Shown here piece by piece: positions 38,570 to 47,740 of a DNA stretch of 64,000 bases (positions within the stretch are counted from its first letter, which is position 1; each line of letters opens with the position of its first letter). This DNA is from Novosphingobium indicum (GTDB lineage Bacteria; Pseudomonadota; Alphaproteobacteria; Sphingomonadales; Sphingomonadaceae). Under the pieces are notes generated by a model that saw only the letters and a program-made list of their open reading frames with translations, did not search any database and was not told the origin of the DNA. Where the stretch lies: contig NZ_BMLK01000017.1 in NCBI RefSeq assembly GCF_014645195.1, forward strand, positions 1-64,000. Reading direction: 5' to 3'. The position numbers and the translations under genes were made by a program.

Positions 38570-39567
38570 CAGCGGCTGTCCACCCAGTCCGCAACACTGC
38601 GGGCCAGATTTGCAAAGGCCTCGGCCTGCGGACCGTCTCCGGCGGCGGTCGGCGTTCCCGCATCGCTTTCGCGGCGGATGGCGATGTCGAGCGGAATGCG
38701 ACCGAGGAACGCGGTGCCCATTTCACGGGCAGCCGCTTCCGCGCCGCCCGTCCCGAAGGGATCGCTCACTTCACCGCAGTGAGGGCAGATGTAACCCGCC
38801 ATGTTCTCGACCACGCCGATAATCGGCACCCCGCTTTTGGAAAACAGTTCGACCGCGCGCGTCGCATCCATCAGGGCGAGGTCTTGCGGCGTGGAGACAA
38901 TGACGGCCCCTGCCGGCTTGAACTTCTGCAGCATGGTCAGTTGGATGTCGCCCGTGCCAGGCGGCAGGTCGACCACAATGATCTCCGCGTCGTCCCAGTG
39001 CCCTTGGAGCAACTGCGTTACAGCGCCGGACGCCATCGGCCCGCGCCAGGCGATGGCCTGTCCGGGATTGGAGAGGTGCGCCATCGACAGCACCGGCACG
39101 CCCCACTGGCTGGCAACGGGCACCAGCCGGCTGTCGTGGGCAACAGGCTTCTGCCCCTCGGTGCCGAGCAGCCGCGCTTGTGAGGGGCCGTAGATATCGG
39201 CATCGACCACGCCGACCTTGCGCCCGCTGCGCGCCAGCGCGACAGCCAGATTGGTGGCGACGGTGGATTTGCCGACACCGCCTTTGCCCGACCCCACGGC
39301 AATGATCTTCTGCACAGGGCCGGACTTTACCGGTGCGGCTTCGTCGGCCTTGTCGGCCATCATCGCAACGCGCACCTCGGAGACCTCGGCGTCGCCTTCC
39401 AGTGCCTGCTTGACCGCGGCCTCCATGGCATCGCGGTCGGAGGTGGCCAGTCCGGTGGCATCGAGCACCAGCGTTGCGCGGCCTTCAGCAAGCCGCAGCG
39501 ACTGCAGCCTTTCCGCAGCATTCTGGGGAAGCAGTGTCCTCAATCGGTCGCCAGCGTCAGTCGTCAT
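38569..39567 (-). CDS. mrp: Mrp/NBP35-family iron-sulfur cluster carrier ATPase
   Basis: A 332-residue P-loop ATPase that carries Fe-S clusters to apoproteins. The N-terminal domain (1-80) is MIP18/DUF59-like. The deviant Walker A is GSGKGGVGKST (about residue 96), followed by VDADIYGPSQ (about 121) and VDLPPGTGDIQLT (about 200). The cluster-binding CxxC is ICPHCGE (about 268). The ATG at 39567 has GGAGA close upstream. It overlaps the downstream molybdenum hydroxylase gene at TGATG, and is divergent from hflKC. Confidence 0.93.
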   Translation of the reverse strand: MTTDAGDRLRTLLPQNAAERLQSLRLAEGRATLVLDATGLATSDRDAMEAAVKQALEGDAEVSEVRVAMMADKADEAAPVKSGPVQKIIAVGSGKGGVGKSTVATNLAVALARSGRKVGVVDADIYGPSQARLLGTEGQKPVAHDSRLVPVASQWGVPVLSMAHLSNPGQAIAWRGPMASGAVTQLLQGHWDDAEIIVVDLPPGTGDIQLTMLQKFKPAGAVIVSTPQDLALMDATRAVELFSKSGVPIIGVVENMAGYICPHCGEVSDPFGTGGAEAAAREMGTAFLGRIPLDIAIRRESDAGTPTAAGDGPQAEAFANLARSVADWVDSR

Positions 39568-39701
39568 GCGTTCTCCAGGTTCACGCTGCTTTCGCCACAG
39601 GGTCTTCAATGCGCGCCACATGGCCGCTCAGGTGGCGTACTCACGGAAAAAGGGCAAGAGAGCCCCTGTATTTTGCGGCACGGGTTCCTATAGATAGCGG
39701 C

Positions 39702-40892
39702 ATGAAAGCTTTCGGTGACGCAATCACACGCGCGGGACTGGCCATGGCCGGTCGCAACAGCCCCTGGGGTGGAGGGAAAGGCAACGGAGACTCCGGCGAC
39801 GGTGGGGACGACAATTCCTCCGGCGATTCCCCCGACAGTCCCGACGACGCCCCCGGCGACAACAAGGGCCCCCGCAATCCGTGGTTGCCCAGCGGCGAGA
39901 CCCCGCCGCGCCGATCCGCGAGCATCGAGGACATTTTCCGCGGCCGCGAACAGCGCAAGTCCGGCGGCGGAGGCGGCCCGCGTGGCCCCGGCGGCGGTTT
40001 TCCGAACATACCGCGGCGGCCCGACGGCAAGTCGTGGCTGCCCTTGGGCATCGGCCTCGCTGTAGCGGTCCTTCTGGGCCTGTCGATGTTCCACATGATC
40101 GGCCCCAAGGAACAGGCTATCGTCACGCGCTTCGGCCAGTATTCGCGTTCGATCGATTCCGGTATCAGCCTGACGGCGCCCTGGCCGATCGAGAACGTGG
40201 ACGTGGAGGACGTACGCTCCTTCCGCGTCGACATGATTCCCGACAACGACAATGAAAAACTGATGCTGACGAGCGACAAAAACCTCGTCGACCTCAGCTA
40301 TCTGGTTCGCTGGAACATCAAGAACCTGACCAACTTCAAGTTCCGCCTCGCCGATCCCGACGAGACCGTACGCGAAGTGGCCGAGGCCGCCATGCGCGCC
40401 TCGATCGCGCAGATTTCGCTCAACGATGCGATTTCCGGCGCCGGTCGTGCGCAGGTCGAACAGGACGTGCGCGATCGCATGCAGCGCATTCTCGACTACT
40501 ATAAGTCGGGCGTGGCCGTGCAGGGCGTGGAAATCAAGAAAGCCGATCCGCCCGCCAAGACAAAGGCTGCCTTCGAGCAGGTTACCGTCTCCCAGCAGGA
40601 AGCCGAGCGCGATCGCTCCGAAGCTCGCGCCTGGGCACAGCAGAAGTTGGCAGAAGCTCAGGGTAACGCGTCGCAGTTCGACAAGGTCTACGAGGAATAC
40701 CGGCTCGCACCCGAAGTAACGAAACGACGCATGTATTACGAAACGATGGAGGGCGTCCTGCGCGATACGAACACTGTTGTATCCGAAGGCAACAACGTGA
40801 CGCCCTATCTGCCGCTGTCTGAAATCCGTCGCCGCGCCAGCAGCGACTCGCCCGGCACCACGACGACCGTTACCGGTCAGGAGGGCCAGTGA
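39702..40892 (+). CDS. hflK: HflK, membrane protease modulator
   Basis: A 396-residue SPFH/prohibitin protein that with HflC forms a complex enclosing and modulating FtsH. The N-terminus (20-110) is cytosolic, low-complexity and Gly/Pro/Asp-rich (GKGNGDSGDGGDDNSSG). One membrane helix (about 115-135, WLPLGIGLAVAVLLGLSM) leads into the SPFH domain (IGPKEQAIVTRFGQYSRSI) and a coiled region rich in Ala, Glu and Arg (QQEAERDRSEARAWAQQKLAEAQ, about 300-325). The start at 39702 was chosen as the first ATG after a stretch of non-coding sequence; an ATG at 39744 is possible. Coupled to hflC. Confidence 0.93.
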   Translation: MKAFGDAITRAGLAMAGRNSPWGGGKGNGDSGDGGDDNSSGDSPDSPDDAPGDNKGPRNPWLPSGETPPRRSASIEDIFRGREQRKSGGGGGPRGPGGGFPNIPRRPDGKSWLPLGIGLAVAVLLGLSMFHMIGPKEQAIVTRFGQYSRSIDSGISLTAPWPIENVDVEDVRSFRVDMIPDNDNEKLMLTSDKNLVDLSYLVRWNIKNLTNFKFRLADPDETVREVAEAAMRASIAQISLNDAISGAGRAQVEQDVRDRMQRILDYYKSGVAVQGVEIKKADPPAKTKAAFEQVTVSQQEAERDRSEARAWAQQKLAEAQGNASQFDKVYEEYRLAPEVTKRRMYYETMEGVLRDTNTVVSEGNNVTPYLPLSEIRRRASSDSPGTTTTVTGQEGQ

Positions 40893-41731
40893 TGGGAGAC
40901 CAGCTGCAAAAGTACAAAGCGGTCCTGATCGCCGCGGTCGTCATTATGATCGCCGCCCTGTTCAGCCTCTTCGTCGTGCCCGAAGACCAACAGGCCGTTG
41001 TCATACGCGGCGGTAAACCGGTGTGGGTCTACAACCAGTTCGATCCCAAGGCGCCCTATGGGCAAACCGGGGCCGGCATCCACTGGCGCATTCCCGGTTA
41101 CGAACGCGTCGAACGCATCGACAAGCGCCTGCTGTCCGTCGACATGCAATCGCAGCAGGTCCTCTCGACCGATCAGCAGCGCCTGAATGTCGATGCCTAT
41201 GCGCGCTATCGCATCATTGATCCGGTCAGGATGGTTCGCTCCGCAGGCACCACCGAAAGGGTGACCCAGCAACTCGAACCGATCCTGTCCTCGGTCGTGC
41301 GTCAGGAACTGGGTACGCGCACCTTTTCTTCGCTGCTCACCGCCGATCGCGGCAAGGCCATGGCCAATATCCGCGACCTGCTCGACCGGGAAGCACGCGA
41401 ATACGGTGCGCAGGTCGTCGATGTCCGGATCAAGCGCGCCGACCTTCCCGAAGGGGCGCTGGAAAGTGCGTTCACCCGGATGCGCGCAAGCCGGGAGGAA
41501 GAAGCCAAGACGATCAAGGCCCGCGGCCAGCGTGACGCGCAGATCATCCGTGCCGAGGCCGAAGCCCAGGCGGCGCGGATCTATGCCGATGCCTTCGGCA
41601 AAGACCCGTCTTTCTACGACTTCTACCGGGCCATGCAGAGCTATCGCGTGTCGTTCTCCAAGGACGGCGCCGACAAGACCATTTTGCTGTCGCCCGACAA
41701 TGCCTACCTGAAGCATTTCAAGGAGCCGTAA
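40892..41731 (+). CDS. hflC: HflC, membrane protease modulator
   Basis: A 279-residue SPFH protein, the HflK partner. One N-terminal membrane helix (about 10-30, VLIAAVVIMIAALFSLFVV), then EDQQAVVIRGGKPV of the SPFH domain, DVRIKRADLPEGALESAFTRM (about 175) and the typical coiled stretch EEEAKTIKARGQRDAQIIRAEAEAQAA (cited in parts). The ATG overlaps the hflK stop by one base, with GGAGG 7 bases upstream; a GTG three bases earlier is a possible start. Confidence 0.93.
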   Translation: MGDQLQKYKAVLIAAVVIMIAALFSLFVVPEDQQAVVIRGGKPVWVYNQFDPKAPYGQTGAGIHWRIPGYERVERIDKRLLSVDMQSQQVLSTDQQRLNVDAYARYRIIDPVRMVRSAGTTERVTQQLEPILSSVVRQELGTRTFSSLLTADRGKAMANIRDLLDREAREYGAQVVDVRIKRADLPEGALESAFTRMRASREEEAKTIKARGQRDAQIIRAEAEAQAARIYADAFGKDPSFYDFYRAMQSYRVSFSKDGADKTILLSPDNAYLKHFKEP

Positions 41732-41863
41732 TCGGCCGGAAAGGCCGAAAAAAGGGGCAGAATTCCGGCACCATTCAATCCCGGTTAAGCCGCGAGGGCG
41801 TCAATCGGGCCGGGGTCGGATGGACGGCGCAACGACGCCGCCACAATGGAGGAATCAAAGGAC

Positions 41864-43402
41864 GTGAAGCCCGTGCGATATGCTTATGGATTGACGACGG
41901 CGCTCCTGCTCGGGGGCGCGACCCTTTCACTCGCGACCGGTTATCCCGCCGGTGCGCAGGTCGCCCAGAACGAAGCGAGCCAGATGTCGAAGGTGGTTCC
42001 CCGAACGGGGGCGCCCGGCAGCTTCGCCGACCTGACCGAGCAGCTTGCTCCGGCCGTCGTGAACATCTCCACCCGCCAGCGCATTCAGGTGCGCAGCAAC
42101 AACCCCTTCGCCGGTACGCCTTTCGAGGGCCTGTTCGGCAATCCGCGCGGCGGCGGCCCACAGACGCGCGAAGCGCAGTCGCTGGGCTCGGGTTTCATCA
42201 TTTCCGCCGACGGATACGTGGTGACCAACAATCACGTCATCACTGCAGAGGGCAAGGGTGAGGTCGAATCGATCACGATCACCATGGCGAACGGCGATGA
42301 GTACCCGGCCAAGCTGGTCGGCAAGGATGCCGCCTCCGACCTCGCGGTGCTCAAGATCAACGCGGGCAAGGACATGCCCTTCGTGAAGTTCGGCGATTCG
42401 CGCGACGCGCGCGTCGGCGACTGGATCATTGCCATCGGCAATCCCTTCGGCCTTGGCGGAACGGTGACCTCCGGCATTATCTCTGCCGTCTACCGCAACA
42501 CCGGTGCCGGTGGTGCCTACGACCGCTACCTGCAGACCGACGCCGCCATCAACCGCGGCAACTCGGGCGGCCCGATGTTCGACATGAACGGCCAGGTGAT
42601 CGGCATCAACAACGCGATCTTCTCACCGACCGGCGGCAGCGTGGGTATCGGCTTTGCCATACCCGCGGAGACCGCCGCCCCGATCGTGCAGAAGCTGATC
42701 AAGGGCGAAGCCATCGAGCGCGGCTATCTGGGCGTGCGCATCCAGCCGCTGAACGACGATCTCGCCGACTCGCTGGGCCTGGAACGGAACAAGGGTGAAT
42801 TCATCCAGGCCGTCGAACCCGACGGTGCCGCCGCCAAGGCCGGCATCAAGGCCGGGGACGTCATCGTGAAGGTCGATGGCAAGGAAGTGAGCAAGGATCA
42901 GACTCTCTCCTACCTCATCGCCAATATCGAGCCGGGCAGCCGCGTGCCGGTCGAACTGATCCGCAACGGCCGCAAGACCACCGTCACTGCCACTGTCGAC
43001 AAGCGTCCGACCGAAGACCAACTTGCGCAATCGTTCTCGCAGGACGACAGCGACGACGACAATCCGTTCAACAATCCGCCGGCACAGCAGGAGCAGGGTT
43101 ACATCGAGAAGGCCCTGGGCCTCTCGGTCACCGAATTGACGCCGCAGATCGCGCGTCAGCTCGGCGCCTCGGACAACACCAAGGGCGTTGTCGTCGTGGC
43201 CGTCGATCCGAGCTCGGATGCGGGCCAGAAGGGCTTCTCGCGCGGCTTCATCATCCTGAACGCCAATGGACGCGATGTCAGCTCGGAAGCCGATCTCGAG
43301 GCTGCCATCAAGGCTGCCAAGGCAGACGACCGTGCGGCGGTACTGCTGCGCGTCCAGCCACGCGGCCAGTCTCCGATCTTCGTGCCGGTCCGCCTGCGCT
43401 GA
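41864..43402 (+). CDS. degP: DegP/HtrA-family periplasmic serine protease
   Basis: A 512-residue envelope protease-chaperone. It has a signal sequence (residues 8-32), a trypsin-like domain with His (TNNHVITAEG), Asp (ASDLAVLKI) and Ser (NRGNSGGPMF, about 229), and two PDZ domains (about 290-385 and 415-510). Start: GTG at 41864 is preferred because GGAGG and AAAGGA precede it; the ATG at 41846 has no ribosome site. It lies about 130 bases after hflC, another envelope quality-control factor, and ends at a bidirectional terminator. Confidence 0.93.
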   Translation: MKPVRYAYGLTTALLLGGATLSLATGYPAGAQVAQNEASQMSKVVPRTGAPGSFADLTEQLAPAVVNISTRQRIQVRSNNPFAGTPFEGLFGNPRGGGPQTREAQSLGSGFIISADGYVVTNNHVITAEGKGEVESITITMANGDEYPAKLVGKDAASDLAVLKINAGKDMPFVKFGDSRDARVGDWIIAIGNPFGLGGTVTSGIISAVYRNTGAGGAYDRYLQTDAAINRGNSGGPMFDMNGQVIGINNAIFSPTGGSVGIGFAIPAETAAPIVQKLIKGEAIERGYLGVRIQPLNDDLADSLGLERNKGEFIQAVEPDGAAAKAGIKAGDVIVKVDGKEVSKDQTLSYLIANIEPGSRVPVELIRNGRKTTVTATVDKRPTEDQLAQSFSQDDSDDDNPFNNPPAQQEQGYIEKALGLSVTELTPQIARQLGASDNTKGVVVVAVDPSSDAGQKGFSRGFIILNANGRDVSSEADLEAAIKAAKADDRAAVLLRVQPRGQSPIFVPVRLR

Positions 43403-43428
43403 TCGCACGCGGATACCCGGGACAACGA

Positions 43429-43463
43429 AAAGGCCCGCCGGTTCATCCCGGCGGGCCTTTTTC
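43429..43463. terminator. bidirectional terminator between degP and mrcA
   Basis: AAGGCCCGCCGG and CCGGCGGGCCTT pair around TTCATC, with AAAA before and TTTTTC after, so it can end transcription from both convergent genes. Confidence 0.9.
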
Positions 43464-43495
43464 TTTGCCCTGACCTGCCCCTGCGGCAGCGCCGG

Positions 43496-45706
43496 TCAGA
43501 AGTTTCCGACCGGCGGCTGGCGTGTCGGCGTGGCTGTCGGACGCGGTGCAGGCAGGATCGACTGCGGCGTGCCGACGCCCTGGCCCGGGCGTAATCCGGG
43601 ATCCTGCGGACGGACGGCTGCAGGGCGGTTTTCGCCGGTCGCGCGGTTTAGGAAATCATCGCTGGCTGCTGGCGGCGGGCCATAATCCGGCACCTGCGGC
43701 GCGCCCGGTCCCGGCCCCGGCCCCACGGAGCCATCGTCATAGCGCGGCTGATCATCCGGTCGTGTGCCACCCGGCTCCACCAGATTGCCGTTCTCGTCGA
43801 TATAGTAATAGTCGTCGGGGTTGCCCTGCAGATACTCGTCGTCCGGCTCGAGCTGCCATTCGGGCAGCTGCAGCTTGGTGTCGAACTCCTCGACCGGGCG
43901 CTTGGCGACGGCAACCTTCATGTAGTCGGCAAAGGCCCGCGCTGGCGCATGGCCGCCCGAAAGCCCGCCGACCCGCTTCGCATCGTCGCGGCCCATCCAC
44001 ACACCGGTGGTAATGCCGCTGGAGAAGCCGAGAAACCAGCCGTCCTTGTTGGAGCTGGTCGTGCCGGTCTTGCCCGCCACCGGACGCCCGATCTGGGCGG
44101 CACGGCCGGTACCGGTCGCCACCGTGGTCTGCAGAAGGTCGGTAATGCCGGCCGCCACGTAGTGCGGGACCAGAACCTGTCCCTGAACCGACTTGTGCTG
44201 ATAGAGCACTTCGCCGTCGCTGGCCGTCACCTTGGTGATACCATAGGGCTCCACAGAAGTGCCGCCCGCGGATACTGCCGCGAAGGCTCGCGTCATGTCG
44301 ATCACCCGCACTTCGGAAGTGCCCAGCACCATGGCGGGGCGGGTGTTGATCGGCGTGGTGATGCCGAAACGACGCGCCATGCTGGCGACCGTGCCGAAAC
44401 CGACTTCATTGCCAAGCTGCGCAGCGACGGTATTCTTCGAATAGGCGAAGGCGGTACGCACGTCGATCTCGCCGGCATAGTTGCGGCCGGAATTCTGCGG
44501 GCTCCAGCCGTCGATCGTCACCGGCTCGTCGACCACGCGGTCGCTCGGCGTATAGCCCGCCTCAAGCGCGGCCATGTAGACGAAGAGCTTCCAGGCCGAG
44601 CCAGGCTGGCGCATCGCGTTCGTGGCGCGGTTATAGTTCGACGTCACGTAGTCGGTGCCTCCCACCATCGCCAAGACCGCACCGTCGCGATCGAGACTGA
44701 CGAGCGCGCCTTGGGTGCCCGCCGGCACGTTGTTGTCGATTGCCGCCGTTGCCGCCTTCTGCATGGCGAGGTCGAGCGTGGTCCAGACCTCGATGGGTTC
44801 GTTGGTCTCGGGCAGCAGCATGTCGAGCTGGGGCAGCGCCCAGTCGGTGAAATAGCGGACCGAGTTCTGGCCCTTCTCCTTGGCGATCTTCACATCGGAA
44901 AGATCGATGTCCTGCGCTTCTGACTGCGAGATGACGCCGTTCTTGGCCATCAGGCCGAGCACCACCTGACCGCGATTGATCGAGGCCTGCACGTCGGCCG
45001 TGGGCGAATAGTTCGAAGGCGCCTTGACCAGACCCGCGATAATCGCTGCCTCGGCCGTCGAAAGCTCGGTTGCGGGATGGCCGAAGAACTTCCGGCTCGC
45101 CGCATCGATGCCGTAGGCGCCGCCGCCGAAGTAGACCTTGTTGAGATAGAGTTCGAGGATCTGGTCCTTGGAGAACTTGCGCTCCAGCGCCAGAGCCAGA
45201 ACCGCCTCACGCGCCTTGCGGCCGAAGGTCTTCGAATTGTTCAGGAAGATATTGCGGGCAAGCTGCTGGGTGATCGTCGAGGCGCCCTCACGGAAAGCGC
45301 CCTTCTCCCAGCGCACCTTTACTGCGCGCAGCAGGCCGATCGGATCTATACCGAAGTGGTCGCGAAAACGCCGGTCCTCCACCGAGACCATGGCTTCCGT
45401 CATGATCTTGGGAATTTCGTTGTAGGTCAGCCATTTCCCATAGCTGGGTCCAAGCGACACCAGTTCCGTGCCGTCCCGCGCGCGCACGACGATCATCTGC
45501 CCGTTCTGGCTGCTCTTGAGCGCGCTGTACTCGGGCAGTTCGCGTTCGGTGAAGAAGACCGCCGTCCCGAGGAAGATCGCACCCAGCAGAGCTAGCGCGA
45601 AGCCCCAGATAATCCCGGCACGCAGCGCCCGGCGCCAGAACGGCTTCTTCGCAGGTTGTCGGGAAGGACCGCTCGACTTGCGGCGCGGGCCGGAATTCTT
45701 GGCCAT
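43496..45706 (-). CDS. mrcA: PBP1A-family bifunctional penicillin-binding protein
   Basis: A 736-residue class A PBP that polymerises and crosslinks peptidoglycan. It has a short cytosolic basic tail, one membrane helix (about 29-52), a GT51 glycosyltransferase with catalytic Glu in SVEDRRFRDHFGID (about 117) and GASTITQQLARN, and a transpeptidase with SAWK nucleophile motif (RQPGSAWKLF, about 376), SKN (YSKNTVA, about 433) and KTGT (about 541). The C-terminus (about 640-736) is a Pro/Gly/Asp-rich, disordered tail. Downstream gene spacing indicates a single-gene unit ending at the shared terminator. Confidence 0.95.
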   Translation of the reverse strand: MAKNSGPRRKSSGPSRQPAKKPFWRRALRAGIIWGFALALLGAIFLGTAVFFTERELPEYSALKSSQNGQMIVVRARDGTELVSLGPSYGKWLTYNEIPKIMTEAMVSVEDRRFRDHFGIDPIGLLRAVKVRWEKGAFREGASTITQQLARNIFLNNSKTFGRKAREAVLALALERKFSKDQILELYLNKVYFGGGAYGIDAASRKFFGHPATELSTAEAAIIAGLVKAPSNYSPTADVQASINRGQVVLGLMAKNGVISQSEAQDIDLSDVKIAKEKGQNSVRYFTDWALPQLDMLLPETNEPIEVWTTLDLAMQKAATAAIDNNVPAGTQGALVSLDRDGAVLAMVGGTDYVTSNYNRATNAMRQPGSAWKLFVYMAALEAGYTPSDRVVDEPVTIDGWSPQNSGRNYAGEIDVRTAFAYSKNTVAAQLGNEVGFGTVASMARRFGITTPINTRPAMVLGTSEVRVIDMTRAFAAVSAGGTSVEPYGITKVTASDGEVLYQHKSVQGQVLVPHYVAAGITDLLQTTVATGTGRAAQIGRPVAGKTGTTSSNKDGWFLGFSSGITTGVWMGRDDAKRVGGLSGGHAPARAFADYMKVAVAKRPVEEFDTKLQLPEWQLEPDDEYLQGNPDDYYYIDENGNLVEPGGTRPDDQPRYDDGSVGPGPGPGAPQVPDYGPPPAASDDFLNRATGENRPAAVRPQDPGLRPGQGVGTPQSILPAPRPTATPTRQPPVGNF

Positions 45707-45813
45707 GTGTTAGGTGCAAACCCCTCTTGCGGACAGACTGGTCCGATCGCTTCCTACATCTTGCATGGCGAATTGTAACGCGCGCTTAACAATGCGTCTG
45801 TGGAGCGCGCCGC

Positions 45814-46212
45814 CTATTCCTCGGGCTTGAATTCCAGCGAGGCGCTGTTGATGCAATAGCGCAGGCCCGTGGGTCCGGGGCCGTCGGGGAATACGTGTCC
45901 CAGATGCCCTTCGCACTTCGCGCAGGTCACTTCGGTGCGGATCATGCCGTGAGACATGTCGCGGTGCTCGTCGACGGCTTCGCCTTCAACCGGTGCGGTG
46001 TAGCTCGGCCAGCCCGAGCCGGAATTGTACTTCGTGTCCGAAGAGAACAGCGGCGCGCCGCACCCGGCGCAGTAGTACATGCCTTCCGCCTTGTTCTTCT
46101 CGTACTTGCCGGTGAACGCGCGCTCCGTGCCGCCTTCGCGCAGGACGTGATACTGCTCGGGGCTGAGCTTTTCGCGCCACTCGGCATCGGTGAGGTTGAG
46201 TTTTTCGGTCAT
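45814..46212 (-). CDS. msrB: peptide-methionine (R)-S-oxide reductase
   Basis: A 132-residue repair enzyme that reduces methionine-R-sulfoxide in proteins. Two zinc CxxC pairs are visible, CAGCGAPL (about residue 48) and [10 protein letters not shown] (about 97), along with SGSGWPSYT (about 65) and the catalytic Cys in [12 protein letters not shown] near the C-terminus. The start at 46212 is supported by typical family length. Cytosolic, no signal peptide. A resolving Cys is replaced in some family members; none beyond the listed ones is seen here. Confidence 0.95.
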   Translation of the reverse strand: MTEKLNLTDAEWREKLSPEQYHVLREGGTERAFTGKYEKNKAEGMYYCAGCGAPLFSSDTKYNSGSGWPSYTAPVEGEAVDEHRDMSHGMIRTEVTCAKCEGHLGHVFPDGPGPTGLRYCINSASLEFKPEE

Positions 46213-46380
46213 CGCATGCTTCTCCTTGGCCAAAGATATGGCTGCTTGTCGCAGTCTTTTCCAGTCCGGCTGGCTGTCCCTTTCGGGATGAAAGGCCCCG
46301 CCCACCGCTATCTTCCGGGAACCGCGCGACCGCAGGGTCCGTTGCATAGAGTGTAACGAACACAGGAAGGAGACCTTCCC

Positions 46381-46620
46381 ATGGACATAACCCTCGCCGC
46401 TTCCCTGCTAGCGCTGCTGGCTGTCGCCTCGATGGGCGCCGGCATCTGGCTGCTGCTTCACCTCACCGCACTGACAGCCGCCTTCCGCGGCCACGCCGAC
46501 CTCGTGGCCTCGCCCCGCCAGCCGCGGGCCTCGCGCACGCAGGTTCTTGCTGCCTTGGCCATATTCAATATCGGCTGGATCGGCAGCCTCGTGATCTGGT
46601 CGATCGCCATCGGCGCCTGA
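46381..46620 (+). CDS. small two-helix membrane protein, unknown
   Basis: A 79-residue protein with hydrophobic segments at residues 3-31 and about 55-77 separated by a polar basic loop ([20 protein letters not shown]). A GGAAGGAGA site precedes the ATG, arguing that it is real. I recognise no family. It is divergent from msrB and convergent with the hydrolase gene. Confidence 0.55.
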   Translation: MDITLAASLLALLAVASMGAGIWLLLHLTALTAAFRGHADLVASPRQPRASRTQVLAALAIFNIGWIGSLVIWSIAIGA

Positions 46621-46659
46621 CTCCAGTCGCGAAACCGCCAACCCGCGCAAGCGGGCTGC

Positions 46660-47535
46660 CTAGAGCCCGGAAAACAGTTCCAGCATTTCCTTCCATGCCT
46701 TGTCGGCGGCATTGGGATCGTAAGCGGGCGAATCCGGCACGCACCAGCCGTGGTCGGCCGGATAGACCTCGACCACTGCAGCTCGGTCGGCGGCTTCGGC
46801 GGCCTTGCGCAGTTCGGTTTTCTGCTCGGGCTGTCGCTCGTCGTCGTTGCGCGCGATGGCAAAGAGGAAGCTCGCCTGGGTCTTGCCGAGAATGCGATGC
46901 GGGCTGTCAGGCGCATCGCTCACCAGCCCTGCACCGTGGAACGATGCCGCAGCTTTTACTCGCGTGGGAACGGCTACAGCGGCCCGCACCGTGAAGGGGC
47001 CGCCCATGCAATAGCCGTTGCTGCCGATACCGCGCTGCTTGTCGACCTGATCCTGCTGGTCGAGGAATGCAGCGAAAGCCTTTGAATCGCGGGTAATCGC
47101 TTCCGGATCGAGCAGTTCGCGCATCGGCATGATCTTCTCGCGGCCCTCGGGCGTCCGGAACTCCGAAAAGCTTTCCATCACCGGGGCCGGGCTCGACCGG
47201 TAGTACTGATTGACCACGAGAACGGCATACCCCTCTGCCGCAAGGCTGCGCGCCATGACCTTGAAGGCATCGCGCAGGCCCGCGATGTCCGGCCACATGA
47301 TCACGCCCGGATGAGCGCCCTTGGCAGGATGGACGAAGAAGGCATCACATACGCCATCGGCCGTGGTGATCGTGACCATGTTCTCTGTCACGTCACTGCC
47401 GCCATCGGCCTTTACCCCGCCGGAACAGCTGGCGAGCGCCATTCCGGCAGCCCCGAGCGCCGTGAATTCGCGTCGGTTGATGCCGCGCCGCGCGAGATTC
47501 TGATCTTCAGCCTGAGCGGTAAATTCGTCGCACAT
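46660..47535 (-). CDS. dienelactone-hydrolase-family protein, exported
   Basis: A 291-residue alpha/beta hydrolase of the dienelactone hydrolase group. The nucleophile is Cys in GSNGYCMGGPFT (about residue 178) and the His in PADHGWCVPD (about 252). The N-terminus carries RRGINRREFTALGAAGMALASC, a twin-arginine motif with a lipobox-like LASC, so export as a lipoprotein is likely. The ATG at 47535 has GGAGG upstream. The substrate is unknown; lactone or ester hydrolysis is inferred from the family. Confidence 0.8.
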   Translation of the reverse strand: MCDEFTAQAEDQNLARRGINRREFTALGAAGMALASCSGGVKADGGSDVTENMVTITTADGVCDAFFVHPAKGAHPGVIMWPDIAGLRDAFKVMARSLAAEGYAVLVVNQYYRSSPAPVMESFSEFRTPEGREKIMPMRELLDPEAITRDSKAFAAFLDQQDQVDKQRGIGSNGYCMGGPFTVRAAVAVPTRVKAAASFHGAGLVSDAPDSPHRILGKTQASFLFAIARNDDERQPEQKTELRKAAEAADRAAVVEVYPADHGWCVPDSPAYDPNAADKAWKEMLELFSGL

Positions 47536-47740
47536 ACAGGGACCTCCGGTCTTGTCCTGAGCTGGGAGAAGGCTAGCGTTCCATGAACCCGCTGGCGAGG
47601 GCGGAGTTGCACGCGGCAGTGAGGGCACAGCAGAAATAACCGATCCGGACGACATCGCCTGCTGGCAGCGTATCGACGCGGGCCTTACCACCTCGGGCCG
47701 TCTCACCCGGGAAGACCCCACCAGACTGGCCGATCTCGGG

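Noticed and set aside
39474-39701. N-terminal extension of hflK by 76 codons
   Set aside because: It overlaps the mrp start region on the other strand and does not resemble HflK; the ATG at 39702 gives a normal length.
41732-41765. TCGGCCGGAAAGGCCGA hairpin after hflC as terminator
   Set aside because: It is followed by A residues, not T, on the plus strand, so it does not fit an hflC terminator.
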